A stretch of DNA of 40,651 nt from Gammaproteobacteria bacterium. Lineage in GTDB: Bacteria; Pseudomonadota; Gammaproteobacteria; Pseudomonadales; Azotimanducaceae. Under the pieces are notes generated by a model. That model saw nothing but the letters and a program-made list of their open reading frames with translations. It had not been told where the DNA came from and did no database searches. Below are positions 15,675 to 24,085 of this stretch, in pieces. Location: contig JAPPDJ010000004.1 of NCBI GenBank assembly GCA_028824555.1, positions 1 through 40,651 of the forward strand, read 5' to 3'. How positions within the stretch are numbered: position 1 is the stretch's first letter; every line of letters begins with the position of its first letter. A program made the position numbers and the translations under genes.

Positions 15675-17104
15675 TTAGATCGCGGTCGTCGCTTGTGCCT
15701 GACGCAGAAGGTGTGCGACCCGCTCGCAACCTTCGACCGATTCCTTCGCCACATCGAGGGGCTTTCCCCGCCTAGAAGCGGGTGGGGTTGCTCTAGGAAC
15801 GCCTGCGCGCTCCTTTCATCGCCAAACAGGTCGGTCGCCGATCGCAACACCGTGTCTGGTGTGGGTACAGTGCGTTCGCTCGCAATCTCCTGCGCTCGGG
15901 CGTCAAGCTCCTCTAGCTTCGAGCACATCGCCCTGACCGCTGATGCGGCTTGGCGGGCTCCGTCAAGGGACCTACCAGCCAAGTCGATTGGAGCGTTGCC
16001 GTTGAGTTGCGGCGAAGGACGTTCCAAGTAGCGAGCTGCCGCTTCGTCGGAACGCCATAGTTTGAGCGCGTTGGTCACCAGTTCGTTGGTGGCCGCCAAA
16101 TGGCGGTCGACCTGGGCCGCGCGAGTATGGTCGCCCGCTGCCGCACGATAGACAGCGGATGTCGCGGCGAAATGCCACTGCGCGAGCGTCTTGGGTCCTT
16201 CTACTCTGCTCCAGAGCGGCAACCCCAAGGGGACATTCCGATCCCTCGCAGTCGCTCGGTCAATCGCTCCCACGCGCGTCTCCAAGGCCTCCGTGAGGTC
16301 CGGTGCATCTACCTCTGCAGCCCACGCAAAGAGCTCCGCAAGGGCAGCGAACTGCGTCGCCGACAATCGCCTCGCTGACGGAAGGCGTGTGTAGAACGAC
16401 CCTTGGTTCGCAAGCCGGGGTACGCTCGGTTCGTCCCGAATCTCCCATTCTTTCGATAGCCCGTCGGCATCGTCGCGGCCGTCGATCGGCGGCGACGGCG
16501 CCATGCCCTCAAGAACGCCTACCCGTCGCCTCGCCCGTTCAACCAAGTCCCGGAACGCAGGAATCGCGTTGTCGTAGCGCAGGCGGGACGATAGCCCCCC
16601 TGGGACCACGGCGTGGTCGACATTGTTGGGCCAGTCGGGGGTGTGCTTCGACAGCTCTTGTCCTACCACCAGCACCGCATGCGGCATCCGGGCTTCAAGC
16701 ACGCTCCTAAACGGCGCCTTCGCGTTGGCCCACTGGCGAAGCGTCGGGTTGCCTCGCCGCGAAACACCCCCGACAGGCGACTCTCGTACAGACGGAAGGA
16801 AATTGTAGAAGCATATCTCCTGGAAGACCGTTGCTAGTTCGTGGTCGTCGATCGAATCCCGCCGCCCGCGCAGAACGTTCGCGACCATCGTGAAGTACCA
16901 GTGCCTTCCGCCTTCTCTCGTTCGGGCCCGTTGAGTGAACCATCGAACAGTCTCCCTGGTCCCCATCCGCGCACCGGCTTGCTTGGAACCGTAGGATGAC
17001 TTGCCAAGCACGAGCACCCGAACACCGAACCTGCCCCCTGAGGCGTATCGTTCGCCGATCCACGGGGCAAGACCACGCCCTTCGAGGCTTCCATCGTCTG
17101 ACAT
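15593..17104 (-). CDS. UDG-like domain fused to tandem MbcA/ParS antitoxin-like domains, frameshifted end
   Basis: This is a large protein upstream of the RES toxin. Residues about 20-190 (from ATG 17104) resemble uracil-DNA-glycosylase-like folds: VRVLVLGKSSYG, EICFYNFLPS, WANAKAPFRSVLEARMPHAV and VLVVGQE. Residues about 190-335 are unrecognised. Two tandem segments then look like the MbcA/ParS/Xre toxin-binding domain (DUF2384 type): ALKLWRSDEAAARYLERPSP (from about 346) and SATDLFGDERSAQAFLEQPH (from about 422). In the second, the frame breaks at Pro449: a -1 shift at CCCC (15758-15761) restores LDVAKESVEGCERV to a TAA at 15675, just before the toxin ATG. Read without the shift, the frame ends at 15593 with unrelated residues. 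The ATG at 17104 has CGGAG seven bases upstream; TTG at 17140 is an alternative. Likely role (inference): antitoxin of the RES toxin with an added DNA-sensing domain. Confidence 0.65.
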   Translation of the reverse strand: MSDDGSLEGRGLAPWIGERYASGGRFGVRVLVLGKSSYGSKQAGARMGTRETVRWFTQRARTREGGRHWYFTMVANVLRGRRDSIDDHELATVFQEICFYNFLPSVRESPVGGVSRRGNPTLRQWANAKAPFRSVLEARMPHAVLVVGQELSKHTPDWPNNVDHAVVPGGLSSRLRYDNAIPAFRDLVERARRRVGVLEGMAPSPPIDGRDDADGLSKEWEIRDEPSVPRLANQGSFYTRLPSARRLSATQFAALAELFAWAAEVDAPDLTEALETRVGAIDRATARDRNVPLGLPLWSRVEGPKTLAQWHFAATSAVYRAAAGDHTRAAQVDRHLAATNELVTNALKLWRSDEAAARYLERPSPQLNGNAPIDLAGRSLDGARQAASAVRAMCSKLEELDARAQEIASERTVPTPDTVLRSATDLFGDERSAQAFLEQPHPLLGGESPSMWRRNRSKVASGSHTFCVRHKRRPRSKCRRSAPTASGIRAGTSLCSQRSGRRW

Positions 17105-17173
17105 CAACGCGCTCCGTTCGTCTCTGTCGCCCACGCCCAAGCATACTCCGTGCCTCCGCTTGAAGCCGGCGCT

Positions 17174-17395
17174 TCAATGGCGTTCGGCCTTGGAGAATGC
17201 ATAGCTCGCGTCGGTGGCAGCGCGTGACCGGAGTGCGAGCCAAAAGGCGGCGCCGACGGCGACGACGGCCAGAGCGACTACCGGCAGCACCGCCACCGCC
17301 ACGAGGCCGACGGTGGTGCCGAGGGTGATGCCTGTCCAGAAGCCGGCTCTGAGGACGCTTTGGCGGTGGGACGCGAAATGCTGGGGTCGTTTCAT
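17174..17395 (-). CDS. Small membrane protein, unknown function
   Basis: This is a 73-residue protein starting MKRPQHFASHRQS, followed by a long hydrophobic stretch (about residues 20-55, rich in Val, Ala and Gly) that may form one long or two short membrane helices. A short charged tail ends in KAERH. AAGGAT lies upstream of the ATG at a workable distance. It lies 69 bases before the UDG-like/antitoxin gene on the same strand, so it may share its transcript. I do not recognise a family. Confidence 0.5.
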   Translation of the reverse strand: MKRPQHFASHRQSVLRAGFWTGITLGTTVGLVAVAVLPVVALAVVAVGAAFWLALRSRAATDASYAFSKAERH

Positions 17396-17625
17396 GGGCC
17401 TATCCTTATTGGTCGGTTTCTGCTGCGTGAGGTGGTCGATGCGACGGGCGCGCATGTTTGCTGGCGGTGGCTGAATGGAAGCTGAACGGACGTGCACCTG
17501 GTGTGGGTGAAGGGCGAGACGCCCTTCCTCCGAAGATGCCTTCGCCACCGGCCGGTGACGTGGGCGTCGCACCTCGTGTGTTGTGGCAAGGTTCAGTCAG
17601 GCATGTTTCTAGAAGGAGTGGATCA

Positions 17626-18369
17626 GTGGCAGCGAAGACGTTGGCGACGCCCGAAGATGCGTATTTCGAGTTCTTTCGGGCGGACAGCGCGAAGGAAGCT
17701 GAGGCGTGGGCGGCGGTGATGAGCTATCCGCACGTGCGGGTGTCGGCGGCGGGGCGGGTGGACTACTACGCGACGGCCGAGGACTATGCGTCGCGGGCTT
17801 CGTGGGACGCGCGGGAGGCCACCGGCTGGGTGCGGTCGCGGGGCATTGAGCCGGTGCGGTTGCAGGAGTCCGCGGACAAGGTGCACTTGGCCGGGGGGTG
17901 GACTCGGTTCAATGCCGACGACGAGCCCATTCTTCGCAATCGGGTGACCTACATCCTCACGCGCATCGACGATTCGTGGGGCATTCAGGCGCGGTTCGGC
18001 ACCGACTCTTTCGCGCAAGCAGAGGAGTCCGATGTATCCGGCGCGGTGGGTGTGGTGGAGCGGCATCTGCAGGACTTCGTGCAAGGTGACTTGGACTCGG
18101 TCGTGGGCGCGTTCGGCTTCCCGCTGGTGGATGTGGGCGTCGGGCGAGTGGTGCGCCATGCGGACGCTGCGGGAGCGCGTGCCGCGCTTGCGGCTGCGCC
18201 ATCGCCCCGGGTGATTGAGGAAGTCGGCGCTGCACAGACGCGGCGCGACGGCGTTGTGGTCGCGGCGCGTTGGCTGGCCGAGGACGAAGTCCACGTTTCT
18301 GCGGTGTTCCTCGTGGCGCGGCAGGAGGACCGCTGGCGCATCGTGGGCTTCTCTGGAATGCGCGACTAA
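17626..18369 (+). CDS. NTF2-like (SnoaL-type) protein, probably two domains
   Basis: This is a 247-residue soluble protein. The first part (about 5-125) has the features of an NTF2-like cone fold: an N-terminal helix (PEDAYFEFFRADSAKEAEAW) and closing strands that read VTYILTRIDDSWGIQARFGTDS. The second part (about 135-247) begins with another helix (VVERHLQDFVQGDLDSVVGAF) and ends VSAVFLVARQEDRWRIVGFSG, so it is probably a second, degenerate copy. No catalytic residues are evident. The GTG at 17626 has AGAAGGAG seven bases upstream, much better than any earlier start, although the frame is open to 17458. Function unknown; such folds bind small ligands or catalyse isomerisation. Confidence 0.75.
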   Translation: MAAKTLATPEDAYFEFFRADSAKEAEAWAAVMSYPHVRVSAAGRVDYYATAEDYASRASWDAREATGWVRSRGIEPVRLQESADKVHLAGGWTRFNADDEPILRNRVTYILTRIDDSWGIQARFGTDSFAQAEESDVSGAVGVVERHLQDFVQGDLDSVVGAFGFPLVDVGVGRVVRHADAAGARAALAAAPSPRVIEEVGAAQTRRDGVVVAARWLAEDEVHVSAVFLVARQEDRWRIVGFSGMRD

Positions 18370-18406
18370 GACGTCGCGTCCGAGCCGCTCCTTCGCGCCG
18401 GCGGCG

Positions 18407-19063
18407 TCAAGTGGCCTGGCCGTAGCCGCTTCCCCGGAACTGCTTGAAGAACGCCTCCCATTCAGCCGCCGTCAGATGCGCCGGCTCGCCGAGCTGCCGG
18501 GCCAGGAGGTACTGGCGGCACAGGATCTCCAGTCGGTGCGCGTGTTCCACGGCTTCTTGGAGGCTCCGGCCCCGGGCGATCATGCCGTGGTTGGCGAGCA
18601 GGCAGGCGGTTCGGTGGGTCAGCGCCGCGGCCGCATCGTCCGCCAGTTGCCTCCTGCCGAACGTCGAATAGGGCACGCACGGAACGTCGTCGCCACCGAA
18701 GGTTCCGACCAGATAGTGGAAGCCCGGCAAGGCCCTCCCGTGGCTGGCCAGCGCGACGCAGTGGTCGGAATGGGTGTGAACCACCGCCTGGGCTGTGGCG
18801 TGGCGGGTGTAGATGGCTGCGTGCATGCGCCACTCGGACGAAGGCTTGAGGCGGCCTTGCCAAGCACCGCGTAGCGACACCTCCACGACGTTGTCTGCGG
18901 CGATGCTGTCCGCAGTTGCGCCCGAGGCCGAGATCAACATCTTCTCGCCGAAACGCACGCTCAGATTGCCGGACGACAATTGATTCAATCCGATCCGCTC
19001 CACATGGCGGTATTGCGCCGCGAGTTGTTCGCGCAGACTCGTTTCGTCCGGCTCGTTGGCCAT
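18407..19063 (-). CDS. Class II aldolase/adducin-family protein
   Basis: This is a 218-residue zinc-dependent class II aldolase of the fuculose/ribulose-phosphate aldolase and epimerase family. SGNLSVR (31-37) is the phosphate-binding loop, HTH (His96, His98) and His159 (LLANHGMIARG) are the metal ligands, and Glu77 (SSEWRMH) is the likely catalytic acid. The ATG at 19063 follows GAGGAG at a good distance, which favours it over the longer frame. It is divergent from an enolase-superfamily gene, with only 35 bases between start codons, suggesting a shared control region and a common sugar-acid or related catabolic route (inference). The substrate is unknown. Confidence 0.88.
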   Translation of the reverse strand: MANEPDETSLREQLAAQYRHVERIGLNQLSSGNLSVRFGEKMLISASGATADSIAADNVVEVSLRGAWQGRLKPSSEWRMHAAIYTRHATAQAVVHTHSDHCVALASHGRALPGFHYLVGTFGGDDVPCVPYSTFGRRQLADDAAAALTHRTACLLANHGMIARGRSLQEAVEHAHRLEILCRQYLLARQLGEPAHLTAAEWEAFFKQFRGSGYGQAT

Positions 19064-19098
19064 GAGCTCGTCTCCTCGTAAGCTGTCGCGGCACCGAC

Positions 19099-20268
19099 AT
19101 GCCCTTGCACGGGCGCTGGAACGCCATGCCATACCCACTTCGCAGCGCCGCGCTGCATTGTGCCCGCATCACACACAAGACCTGCTGGAGCTTCGTGCGG
19201 CTGACAACAGAGGATGGTCGCACAGGGTACGGGGAAGCCACGCTGCAAGGTCGCGAGAACGGGCTGACCGCTGCCGCCGATCGGCTGGTGCCGGCGGCAT
19301 TGCGCCAGGCGTCGCTCGACGATCCGGGCGCTTTCGCTCGGCAACACGCGCCTCGGGACATCGAGGAAGCCAGCGTCGTCAGTGCCTTGGATCAGGCACT
19401 TTGGAGCCTTCACGCGCAGCTCCGCGAGCGGTCGCTGGGGCAGGTTCTCGGCATCAGGCGAGCCGTCGTCCCGGTGTACGCCAACATCAACCGCCGCACG
19501 GAACACCGCACCCCGGAAGGGTTCGCCGCCAGCGCCGAGGCGGCGATGGCAGCCGGGCACGTCGCGTTCAAGCTCGCGCCGTTTGACGAGGTGGAGCCGA
19601 GGGTGTGCAGCGCCGGCGACGGAGTGCCGGCGATGCAGGCCGGGCTCGCAAGGGTCGCTGCGGTGCGCGAGGTGATTGGCGGCGATGCCCGCTTGATGGT
19701 CGATTGCCACTGGCGCTTCGATGAGGCCACCGCCCGCGAATTGAACGAGGCGGCAGCGAGGCTGGGCGTGCATTGGATCGAAACGCCCATTGCGGAGGTG
19801 GTGGAGAACATCCCCGCGCTCGTGCGCCTTCGCCGGCAGTGCAACGCCTTGGGGCTGCGCCAGGCTGGGCTCGAAATGGGCATCGGCTGGGACGCCTTCC
19901 GCCCCTATTGCGAGGCGGCGGCCTATGACGTGGTGATGCCCGACGTGAAGTACATGGGCGGCTTGCAGGACGTAGTGCAGACGGCTGAACGCTGCGCGGA
20001 GCTAGGCGTAGAGGTTTCGCCCCACAACCCGAGCGGGCCGATTTGCCATGCCACGAGCTTGCACGTCTCAAGCGCCCTCGAAGCGTTTGACATGCTGGAG
20101 ATGCAGTTCGACGAAAGCCCGCTCTTCGATGCATTGGTCGGCGCGCCCTTTGGCGAGGTTCGCGAAGGCCACTTGGTACCGCCTTCGGGCACCGGCCTCG
20201 GCGTCACGCTATCGGACGACGTGCTGCGGCGGGTCGAAGACCGGCCGATGCTGAGTTGGCGCAAGTAA
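19099..20268 (+). CDS. Enolase-superfamily (mandelate racemase/muconate cycloisomerase) enzyme
   Basis: This is a 389-residue enzyme that would remove the proton next to a carboxylate and stabilise the enolate on Mg2+. Likely metal ligands are Asp202 (LMVDCHW), Glu228 (WIETPI) and Glu259 (GLEMGIG). Asp282 (MPDVKYMGG) with His309 (SPHNPSG) forms the general acid-base dyad of the mandelate racemase subgroup. Lys158 (FKLAPFD) is opposite, though the usual KxK is reduced to one Lys. Family N-terminal features WSFVRLTTEDGRTGYGEA are present. The ATG at 19126 (MPYPLRS) fits the family length equally well; neither start has a strong ribosome site. It probably acts with the divergent aldolase. The reaction (dehydratase or racemase) cannot be fixed from sequence. 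Confidence 0.88.
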   Translation: MPLHGRWNAMPYPLRSAALHCARITHKTCWSFVRLTTEDGRTGYGEATLQGRENGLTAAADRLVPAALRQASLDDPGAFARQHAPRDIEEASVVSALDQALWSLHAQLRERSLGQVLGIRRAVVPVYANINRRTEHRTPEGFAASAEAAMAAGHVAFKLAPFDEVEPRVCSAGDGVPAMQAGLARVAAVREVIGGDARLMVDCHWRFDEATARELNEAAARLGVHWIETPIAEVVENIPALVRLRRQCNALGLRQAGLEMGIGWDAFRPYCEAAAYDVVMPDVKYMGGLQDVVQTAERCAELGVEVSPHNPSGPICHATSLHVSSALEAFDMLEMQFDESPLFDALVGAPFGEVREGHLVPPSGTGLGVTLSDDVLRRVEDRPMLSWRK

Positions 20269-20325
20269 CGGCGATTGCGAGCCCTTCGCGTCGACCCGCC
20301 TTTGCCGGGACCTAGGAGTTGCCGC

Positions 20326-21519
20326 CTATCGCATCCCCCGAAAGCAGTTACGCAGCTCCGTCACAAACAGTTCCGGCTGTTCGAAGGCCGCGAAGTGGCC
20401 GCCCTTGTCGAGTTCGTTCCAATAGACGATGTTGCCGAAGCGCTGTTCGGCCCAACTGCGCGGGGTCGGGACGATCTCCTTGGGGAAGATGCTGCATCCG
20501 GTGGGCAGGGTCACCTTGGGCTGCTCGCCGCCAAAGGCGCGGTTGAAGCTCTCCCAATAGAGTCGCCCCGAGGATGCGCCATTGCCATTCAGCCAATAGA
20601 ACATCACGTTGTCGAGAAGTTCCTCGCGGCTCAAGGTGTTTTCCGGGTGGCCGTTGCAGTCGGTCCACTCCCAGAACTTCTCGATGATCCAGGTCGCCTG
20701 CGCCATGGGCGAGTCGACGAGGCCGTAGCCGAGGGTTTGCGGGCGCGTGCTCTGCTGCTTGGAATAGCCGGCGCCCCAGGCGTTGTAGTGGCGGCCACCG
20801 TCGAAGGCGAGTTGGTCCCGCTCGGTGGGGTTTTCCCGGGCTTCCTTGGTGGGGCCGGCGCCGGGCATGTTGAGGTGAATGCCGGCAGCGCGGCCGTTGT
20901 TCTGTACGGCGATCTGCGTGGTCACCGCCGCGCCCCAGTCGCCGCCTTGGGCAAAGTAGCGCTCGTAGCCCAAGCGCTGCATCAGCACATCCCACGCCTC
21001 GGCGATCTTGCCGACGCCCCAACCGGTGCTCGAAGGCTTGGCCGAGAAGCCGTAGCCGGGCAGTGACGGGCAGATGACGTGGAAGGCATCGCTCGCGTCG
21101 CCGCCATGCGCCGCCGGGTCCGCAAGGGGTTCGATGACCTTGTGGAACTCCACCACCGAGCCCGGCCAGCCGTGGGTGATGAGCAAGGGCACGGCATCGG
21201 GGTTGGGGCTTCGCACGTGGATGAAGTGGATGTCGAGCCCATCGATTTCGGTGATGCCTTGCGGGAAGCGGTTGTAGTACTCCTGGCGAGCATTCCAGTC
21301 GTATTCCTCAAGCCAATAGTCACGCAGCTCCTGGGCATAGCTGAGCGGCAAGCCCTGCCCCCAGTCCTTGCTCGCCGCCGAGCCCCGCACCGAAGCCGGC
21401 TGCACCTCAGCCGCATCCGGCATCTCGGCCTCCGGCCAGCGCGTGCGCCGCAGCCGCTCCTTCAGGTCTGCAATCGCCTCCCGGCCCACATCGATCCGAA
21501 ACTCACGCACCTCGCTCAT
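20326..21519 (-). CDS. Epoxide hydrolase, alpha/beta-hydrolase with EHN domain
   Basis: This is a 397-residue soluble enzyme that hydrolyses epoxides to diols, related to juvenile-hormone and microsomal-type epoxide hydrolases. An N-terminal EHN domain (about 1-110; ERLRRTRWP, WNARQEYYNRFPQGITEIDG) precedes the hydrolase core. HGWPGS (116-121) forms the oxyanion hole, Asp194 in GGDWG is the nucleophile, SGRLYWE supplies a lid tyrosine, and the C-terminal GGHFAAFEQP holds the catalytic His. All key residues are present. ATG at 21519. It stands alone, convergent with the enolase-superfamily gene. The natural substrate is unknown. Confidence 0.93.
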   Translation of the reverse strand: MSEVREFRIDVGREAIADLKERLRRTRWPEAEMPDAAEVQPASVRGSAASKDWGQGLPLSYAQELRDYWLEEYDWNARQEYYNRFPQGITEIDGLDIHFIHVRSPNPDAVPLLITHGWPGSVVEFHKVIEPLADPAAHGGDASDAFHVICPSLPGYGFSAKPSSTGWGVGKIAEAWDVLMQRLGYERYFAQGGDWGAAVTTQIAVQNNGRAAGIHLNMPGAGPTKEARENPTERDQLAFDGGRHYNAWGAGYSKQQSTRPQTLGYGLVDSPMAQATWIIEKFWEWTDCNGHPENTLSREELLDNVMFYWLNGNGASSGRLYWESFNRAFGGEQPKVTLPTGCSIFPKEIVPTPRSWAEQRFGNIVYWNELDKGGHFAAFEQPELFVTELRNCFRGMR

Positions 21520-21645
21520 AGGTTAATCCTGCCCTTCCAACTCGCGCAGAGTCTATCCGACGTGGCACGCCCTCATGCTCACGAGCGGTTCCCATCCCCT
21601 GTACCGTATGCTTGCGAGTAACCACGAACACATTGGGGGAGGATC

Positions 21646-22581
21646 GTGGATGAACTCGTGAATTTGGTGGGCTTGTTGCGGAGCCGGATCGCGGCGCATG
21701 GCACCGCACTTCAAGGAAACGAGGCGCTGACGCGGTACGCGCTGATCGACCCGCTGCTCCGTGTGCTCGGCTGGAACATTGAGGAACCTGCGCAAGTAGT
21801 GCCGGAGTACGGCATTCCTTCCAACAGAGCACGGGCGGCTGACTACGCCCTGTTCACCGAAGAGAGCAGGGCGCAGGGGGTGCCAGAAATAGTGATTGAG
21901 GCCAAGAAACTCGGCTCGCCGCTAACTGACGCCGCACAACAGGCGGTCAACTATTGCACCGTGGACGGATTCGAGCATTTCGTGGTGACCGACGGAGACG
22001 ACTGGCAGCTCTTCGGCACAAGACGAAAGGGCAACCTAGATGCGAAGAGAATCGTCCGGTTCAAGGTCCGCTCCGATACCACAGCCGATGTCTGCCGCAA
22101 GGCGTTGGCCCTTTGGCGTCAAGGATTCGAGGATGGATCTGTCAATGCCGCTTCCGCGCACATAGATGCCGAAACGCCCCCTAGCGCAGGTACCGGGATG
22201 GCCCACACGGAACAGGGAACTTGGCGGTCTCTGGCGTCCTTCGTGCCCGAAGTTGGCACGAGGCCGCTAGAACTGCAGCTCCCCGACGGTGCCGTGGTCG
22301 GTATTTCTACGTGGAAAGGCCTCATGATCGAGGTGACGAAATCACTCGTCGCGACCGGCGAGTTGTCGGGCGCGAGTCCACCCCTGCGTACAAGAAGACG
22401 ATACATCCTCGCCGCCCAACCCAAGCATCCTGACGGCAAGGATTTCACGGCTCCTCACTTCGCCAGTGGGTTACATATCGAGACACACTACTCGGCCAGG
22501 GACGCAGTGAAGCACGCACGCCGCATCGTCGCTCATGCAGGAGCAGACGCCACCGGTTTCCGCATTAGGATGGCCAAGTAG
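21646..22581 (+). CDS. Orphan HsdR-N-like PD-(D/E)XK nuclease-domain protein
   Basis: This 311-residue protein resembles the N-terminal nuclease domain of type I restriction R subunits. NEALTRYALIDPLLRVLGWN (from about residue 25), Asp66 (RAADYALF), Glu85 and Lys87 (VIEAKKLG) and QQAVNY form the PD-(D/E)XK core, followed by VVTDGDDWQLF. A second region (about 195-311; ILAAQPKHPDGKDF, RDAVKHARRIVAHAG) is unrecognised. No helicase, specificity or methylase genes are nearby, so it is not a complete type I system. The GTG start has GGGGGAGG just upstream. It may be a standalone nuclease or defence protein (inference). Confidence 0.78.
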   Translation: MDELVNLVGLLRSRIAAHGTALQGNEALTRYALIDPLLRVLGWNIEEPAQVVPEYGIPSNRARAADYALFTEESRAQGVPEIVIEAKKLGSPLTDAAQQAVNYCTVDGFEHFVVTDGDDWQLFGTRRKGNLDAKRIVRFKVRSDTTADVCRKALALWRQGFEDGSVNAASAHIDAETPPSAGTGMAHTEQGTWRSLASFVPEVGTRPLELQLPDGAVVGISTWKGLMIEVTKSLVATGELSGASPPLRTRRRYILAAQPKHPDGKDFTAPHFASGLHIETHYSARDAVKHARRIVAHAGADATGFRIRMAK

Positions 22582-23276
22582 TCGGCCACAATGCACCGGC
22601 CCGCCCGGTAGCAACCAGGCATTCACTGCGCTGCCGATCTGGTTCGTCCTTCCCGCGACGATTGATCCCGACTGCGCCTAGTAGCCGCGTTTGAGAGTGC
22701 AAGTCGGGGCTGCCACTTGGGCGGCCACGACAAACGACACCAGGCTATGGCGGCGGGCTGGAAGGCCGCGGCGAGCGAGGATACCGATGGCCGCGAGGTT
22801 GGCCAGAAGGAGCTGGAGCGGCACGCCGTGAGGTGGTGGTGCGCACGCTGGACGCAAAAGGCCGTGACGACACGGCTGAGGCGCGGCGGATGGAGGGTGA
22901 GTTCGCGCCTTCCAAGCACCACTGGTTCGCGAACACGCCGGCGGTGGAGGGAAGTCCGAGGCTGCCTTCAGGAGGGGACGCTGCGCTGACGATGGCGCCT
23001 GGTGAATGCACCTGCGTACCAGTGTGGACGAAGCGCATCGGGTACAAAGCGGATCGGCGACCTTCCGAAGGACGATGCAAGGCTATTCTTCAGTGTGCAC
23101 CGGTCGCGGCTGGGCAACGCGAAGGCGCGCGGACGGACGACGAGAGAAAGCCGTGTTGCCGTCGCGCAACTCAAGCATGAGAAAGGCCGAAAGGACATCC
23201 ATGTCGCTAAGGCGCGAGGGGCCTAGGATCGGCGAAGAGATTGGCGCACACGCCGAAGGCACGCCTTAGACTTCGA
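22582..23276. other. Gene-poor stretch, no recognisable gene
   Basis: About 700 bases between the orphan nuclease gene and the export ATPase gene hold only short, overlapping frames on both strands with Arg-rich, low-complexity products and no recognisable motif. The local composition is slightly less GC-rich than its surroundings. A degraded gene is possible, for example in the frame at 23002-23226, which reads SVHRSRLGNAKARGRT. No inverted ends, tRNA or intact transposase were seen. Confidence 0.4.
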
Positions 23277-24014
23277 TCATTTGCGCCTAGTGCACCCCTC
23301 GTCCGAAGCAGGCACCAGTCGGCCTTCCGAAAGGGTCAGGGCACGGTCGGCGACTTGCTGGTACTTGGGGTTGTGAGAAACGACGCAGAGGGTGGCGCCG
23401 TTTGCATGGCAGGCGGCGAGGAGTTCCATCACGGCGTCTTCGGAGTCGGAGTCGAGGTTGCCGGTGGGTTCGTCCGCGAGGATCAGCGACGGCTCGCCGA
23501 TCAACGCACGCGCTACCGCGGCGCGCTGCTGCTGGCCGCCGGAGAGCTGCGCCGGATAGTGCTCCGCGCGGTGGGCGATGCCGACTTCCTTGAGCAGCTC
23601 CATTGCCTTTTCCGCGCGTTCGGGTGCCGTGGCCTTGCGTTCGCCCTTGCGGTAGCGCAGCGGCAGTTCCACGTTCTCCAGGATCGTGAGGTCGCCGATC
23701 AGGTTGAACGACTGAAACACAAAGCCGAGCTCCCGATTGCGCACGCGGGCCCGTCCCGTAAGGCCCAAGTTGGCGGTGTCGTTGCCTTGCAGGAGGTATT
23801 CACCGCTCGTCGGCTGTTCGAGCAAGCCCAGGATCGACAGCAGCGTGGACTTGCCACAGCCAGACGGGCCTTGGATGAGCAGATACTCCCCCGCGCGGAT
23901 CTCGAACGACACGTCCGCGAGCGCCTGCGTCTCGACCTTCTCGGTGAGAAAGGTCTTGTTCAAGCCGCGCAATTGCACCACCGGGGCTCCGGCCCCTTCA
24001 ACTTCCGTGTTCAT
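23277..24014 (-). CDS. ABC transporter ATPase, LolD/MacB-like
   Basis: This is a 245-residue cytoplasmic ATPase of the lipoprotein-release/MacB group, which powers FtsX-type permeases. Walker A is GPSGCGKST (49-57), the Q-loop is VFQSFNLI, the signature is [15 protein letters not shown] (from 157), Walker B is [13 protein letters not shown] (from 177) and the H-loop is [13 protein letters not shown] is diagnostic of this group. The ATG at 24014 is preferred ([17 protein letters not shown] then strand 1); the frame is open to 24089. It is the last gene of a minus-strand run with a periplasmic adaptor (71 bases upstream) and two MacB/ADOP-type permeases, with which it should form one export machine. 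Confidence 0.93.
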   Translation of the reverse strand: MNTEVEGAGAPVVQLRGLNKTFLTEKVETQALADVSFEIRAGEYLLIQGPSGCGKSTLLSILGLLEQPTSGEYLLQGNDTANLGLTGRARVRNRELGFVFQSFNLIGDLTILENVELPLRYRKGERKATAPERAEKAMELLKEVGIAHRAEHYPAQLSGGQQQRAAVARALIGEPSLILADEPTGNLDSDSEDAVMELLAACHANGATLCVVSHNPKYQQVADRALTLSEGRLVPASDEGCTRRK

Positions 24015-24085
24015 CGAATTGCAATGCTCCTTATGGTGACCTCGCCTCACGCAAATGCTGCGTGTAGGGCCGCCTTCCGTCCGTG

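Noticed and set aside
22582-23276. Decayed insertion sequence or transposase
   Set aside because: No inverted ends, no DDE- or HUH-type motif, and no coherent reading across frames could be found.
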